64,000 nucleotides of DNA. Origin: Bacilli bacterium. GTDB taxonomy: Bacteria > Bacillota_I > Bacilli_A > RF39 > UBA660. The stretch covers positions 52,063-116,062 of the forward strand of contig JAGAHP010000040.1 of the NCBI GenBank assembly GCA_017627015.1. Reading direction: 5' to 3'. The translations under genes were made by a program, and so were the position numbers. Position 1 is the stretch's first letter, and every line of letters starts with the position of its first letter. Shown in pieces: positions 63,617 through 64,000 of the stretch. The notes beneath the pieces were generated by a model. It searched no databases, was not told where the DNA came from, and was given only the letters and a program-made list of their open reading frames with translations.

Positions 63617-64000
63617 ATGTCAAAATTAAAGCAAAAAAAATATATTGCAAGTATACTTATAATGGTAATCGTATTAGGAATAATAGGATTATTTTCATAT
63701 GGAAAAGTAGATAAGTATAAAGGACAAATAAAGGTAGGAAAAGCAAAGTTACTAGGAAGTGTAGTAGATACAGGATTAGTAACGAGTAAAGGAACAGAAG
63801 AAGTAAAATATAATTTAACATATACATTAGATCCTGTAGAAGGACTAGAAACAAGAGATGTAGTAATAAAAGGAAAACTAAATAGTCCATACGCAAGATT
63901 TAAAGAAATAAATAAAAGTAATATAACAAGTACCCTTATAAATGATGGACAAGAAATAGAAATAAATATAGAAGATGTAAGATTAGGAGAACAAAAAGAA
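63617..64000 (+). CDS. N-terminal part of a secreted or surface protein, cut by the window edge
   Basis: 128 codons are visible and open to the edge. The N-terminus MSKLKQKKYIASILIMVIVL continues as a signal or anchor helix (about 9-28). An extracytoplasmic, beta-rich stretch follows, with KAKLLGSVVDTGLVTSK and VKYNLTYTLDPVEGLETRD. The codons are unlike those of the neighbours: all 12 Gly are GGA and all 12 Val are GTA, where other genes here use GGT and GTT freely. AAGGGTGTG precedes the ATG. A surface adhesin is likely, but the family is not recognised. Confidence 0.75.
   Translation, partial: MSKLKQKKYIASILIMVIVLGIIGLFSYGKVDKYKGQIKVGKAKLLGSVVDTGLVTSKGTEEVKYNLTYTLDPVEGLETRDVVIKGKLNSPYARFKEINKSNITSTLINDGQEIEINIEDVRLGEQKE

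Overview
The window is AT-rich chromosomal DNA from a low-GC Gram-positive bacterium (Bacilli-type Firmicute). It uses the standard code: TGA is a stop and Trp is TGG. Shine-Dalgarno sites are AGGAGG or AGGTGAT, and the synteny is Bacillus-like (rpsU-yqeY-yqfC-yqfD-ybeY-era-yqzL-recO, hrcA-grpE-dnaK with CIRCE). YqfC, YqfD, YlbJ and YqfQ homologues come from spore-former lineages. An uncultured gut-type Bacilli lineage (RF39 or Erysipelotrichales-like) is my inference. I saw no rRNA, tRNA, CRISPR array or insertion sequence. No gene-free stretch exceeds about 170 bp.

Layout. 1-12.5 kb: housekeeping genes (secDF with an extra N-terminal membrane domain, a RelA/SpoT enzyme with a degraded hydrolase site, dtd, an AI-2E family permease, tmcAL, mutL, a divergent triosephosphate isomerase, an SGNH hydrolase, a PlsC-like acyltransferase, miaA). 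12.6-13.5 kb: a probable PemK/MazF-like toxin with an HTH antitoxin. 13.5-20.9 kb: the heat-shock genes hrcA-grpE-dnaK under CIRCE, then a BRO-N regulator, pepF and dnaJ.

20.9-47.0 kb: a 26-kb surface-protein locus between two terminators, all on the + strand. It holds a SipW-like (Ser/His) signal peptidase with a large membrane domain, a small membrane protein, one giant secreted protein of 7,194 residues (21.6 kb), two paralogous membrane-anchored proteins, a second copy of the small membrane protein, and a 187-residue secreted protein. The small secreted protein is homologous to the first 190 residues of the giant. The giant combines right-handed beta-helix modules, two InlB-like repeats, a LamG-like domain and seven ALK-type glycine-rich domains. 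My reading is a dedicated protease plus paired substrates that build a surface fibre or matrix, comparable to but distinct from TapA-SipW-TasA. It is the best candidate here for an undescribed system.

47.0-64.0 kb: a stand-alone ClpB-D1-like ATPase, small membrane proteins, mtaB, rpsU, rfbB, yqeY, a tightly overlapping yqfC-yqfD-vanZ-ybeY-era-yqzL-recO operon, YqfQ-like, prepilin peptidase, YlbJ-like, a membrane-anchored domain protein, mutS and, at the edge, the start of another surface protein with strikingly A-ending codons.

Two genome-wide habits stand out. Many genes have an extended -10 box (TGnTATAAT) only 15-24 bp before the start codon, which implies very short leaders. Many stop codons lie inside the terminator hairpin.
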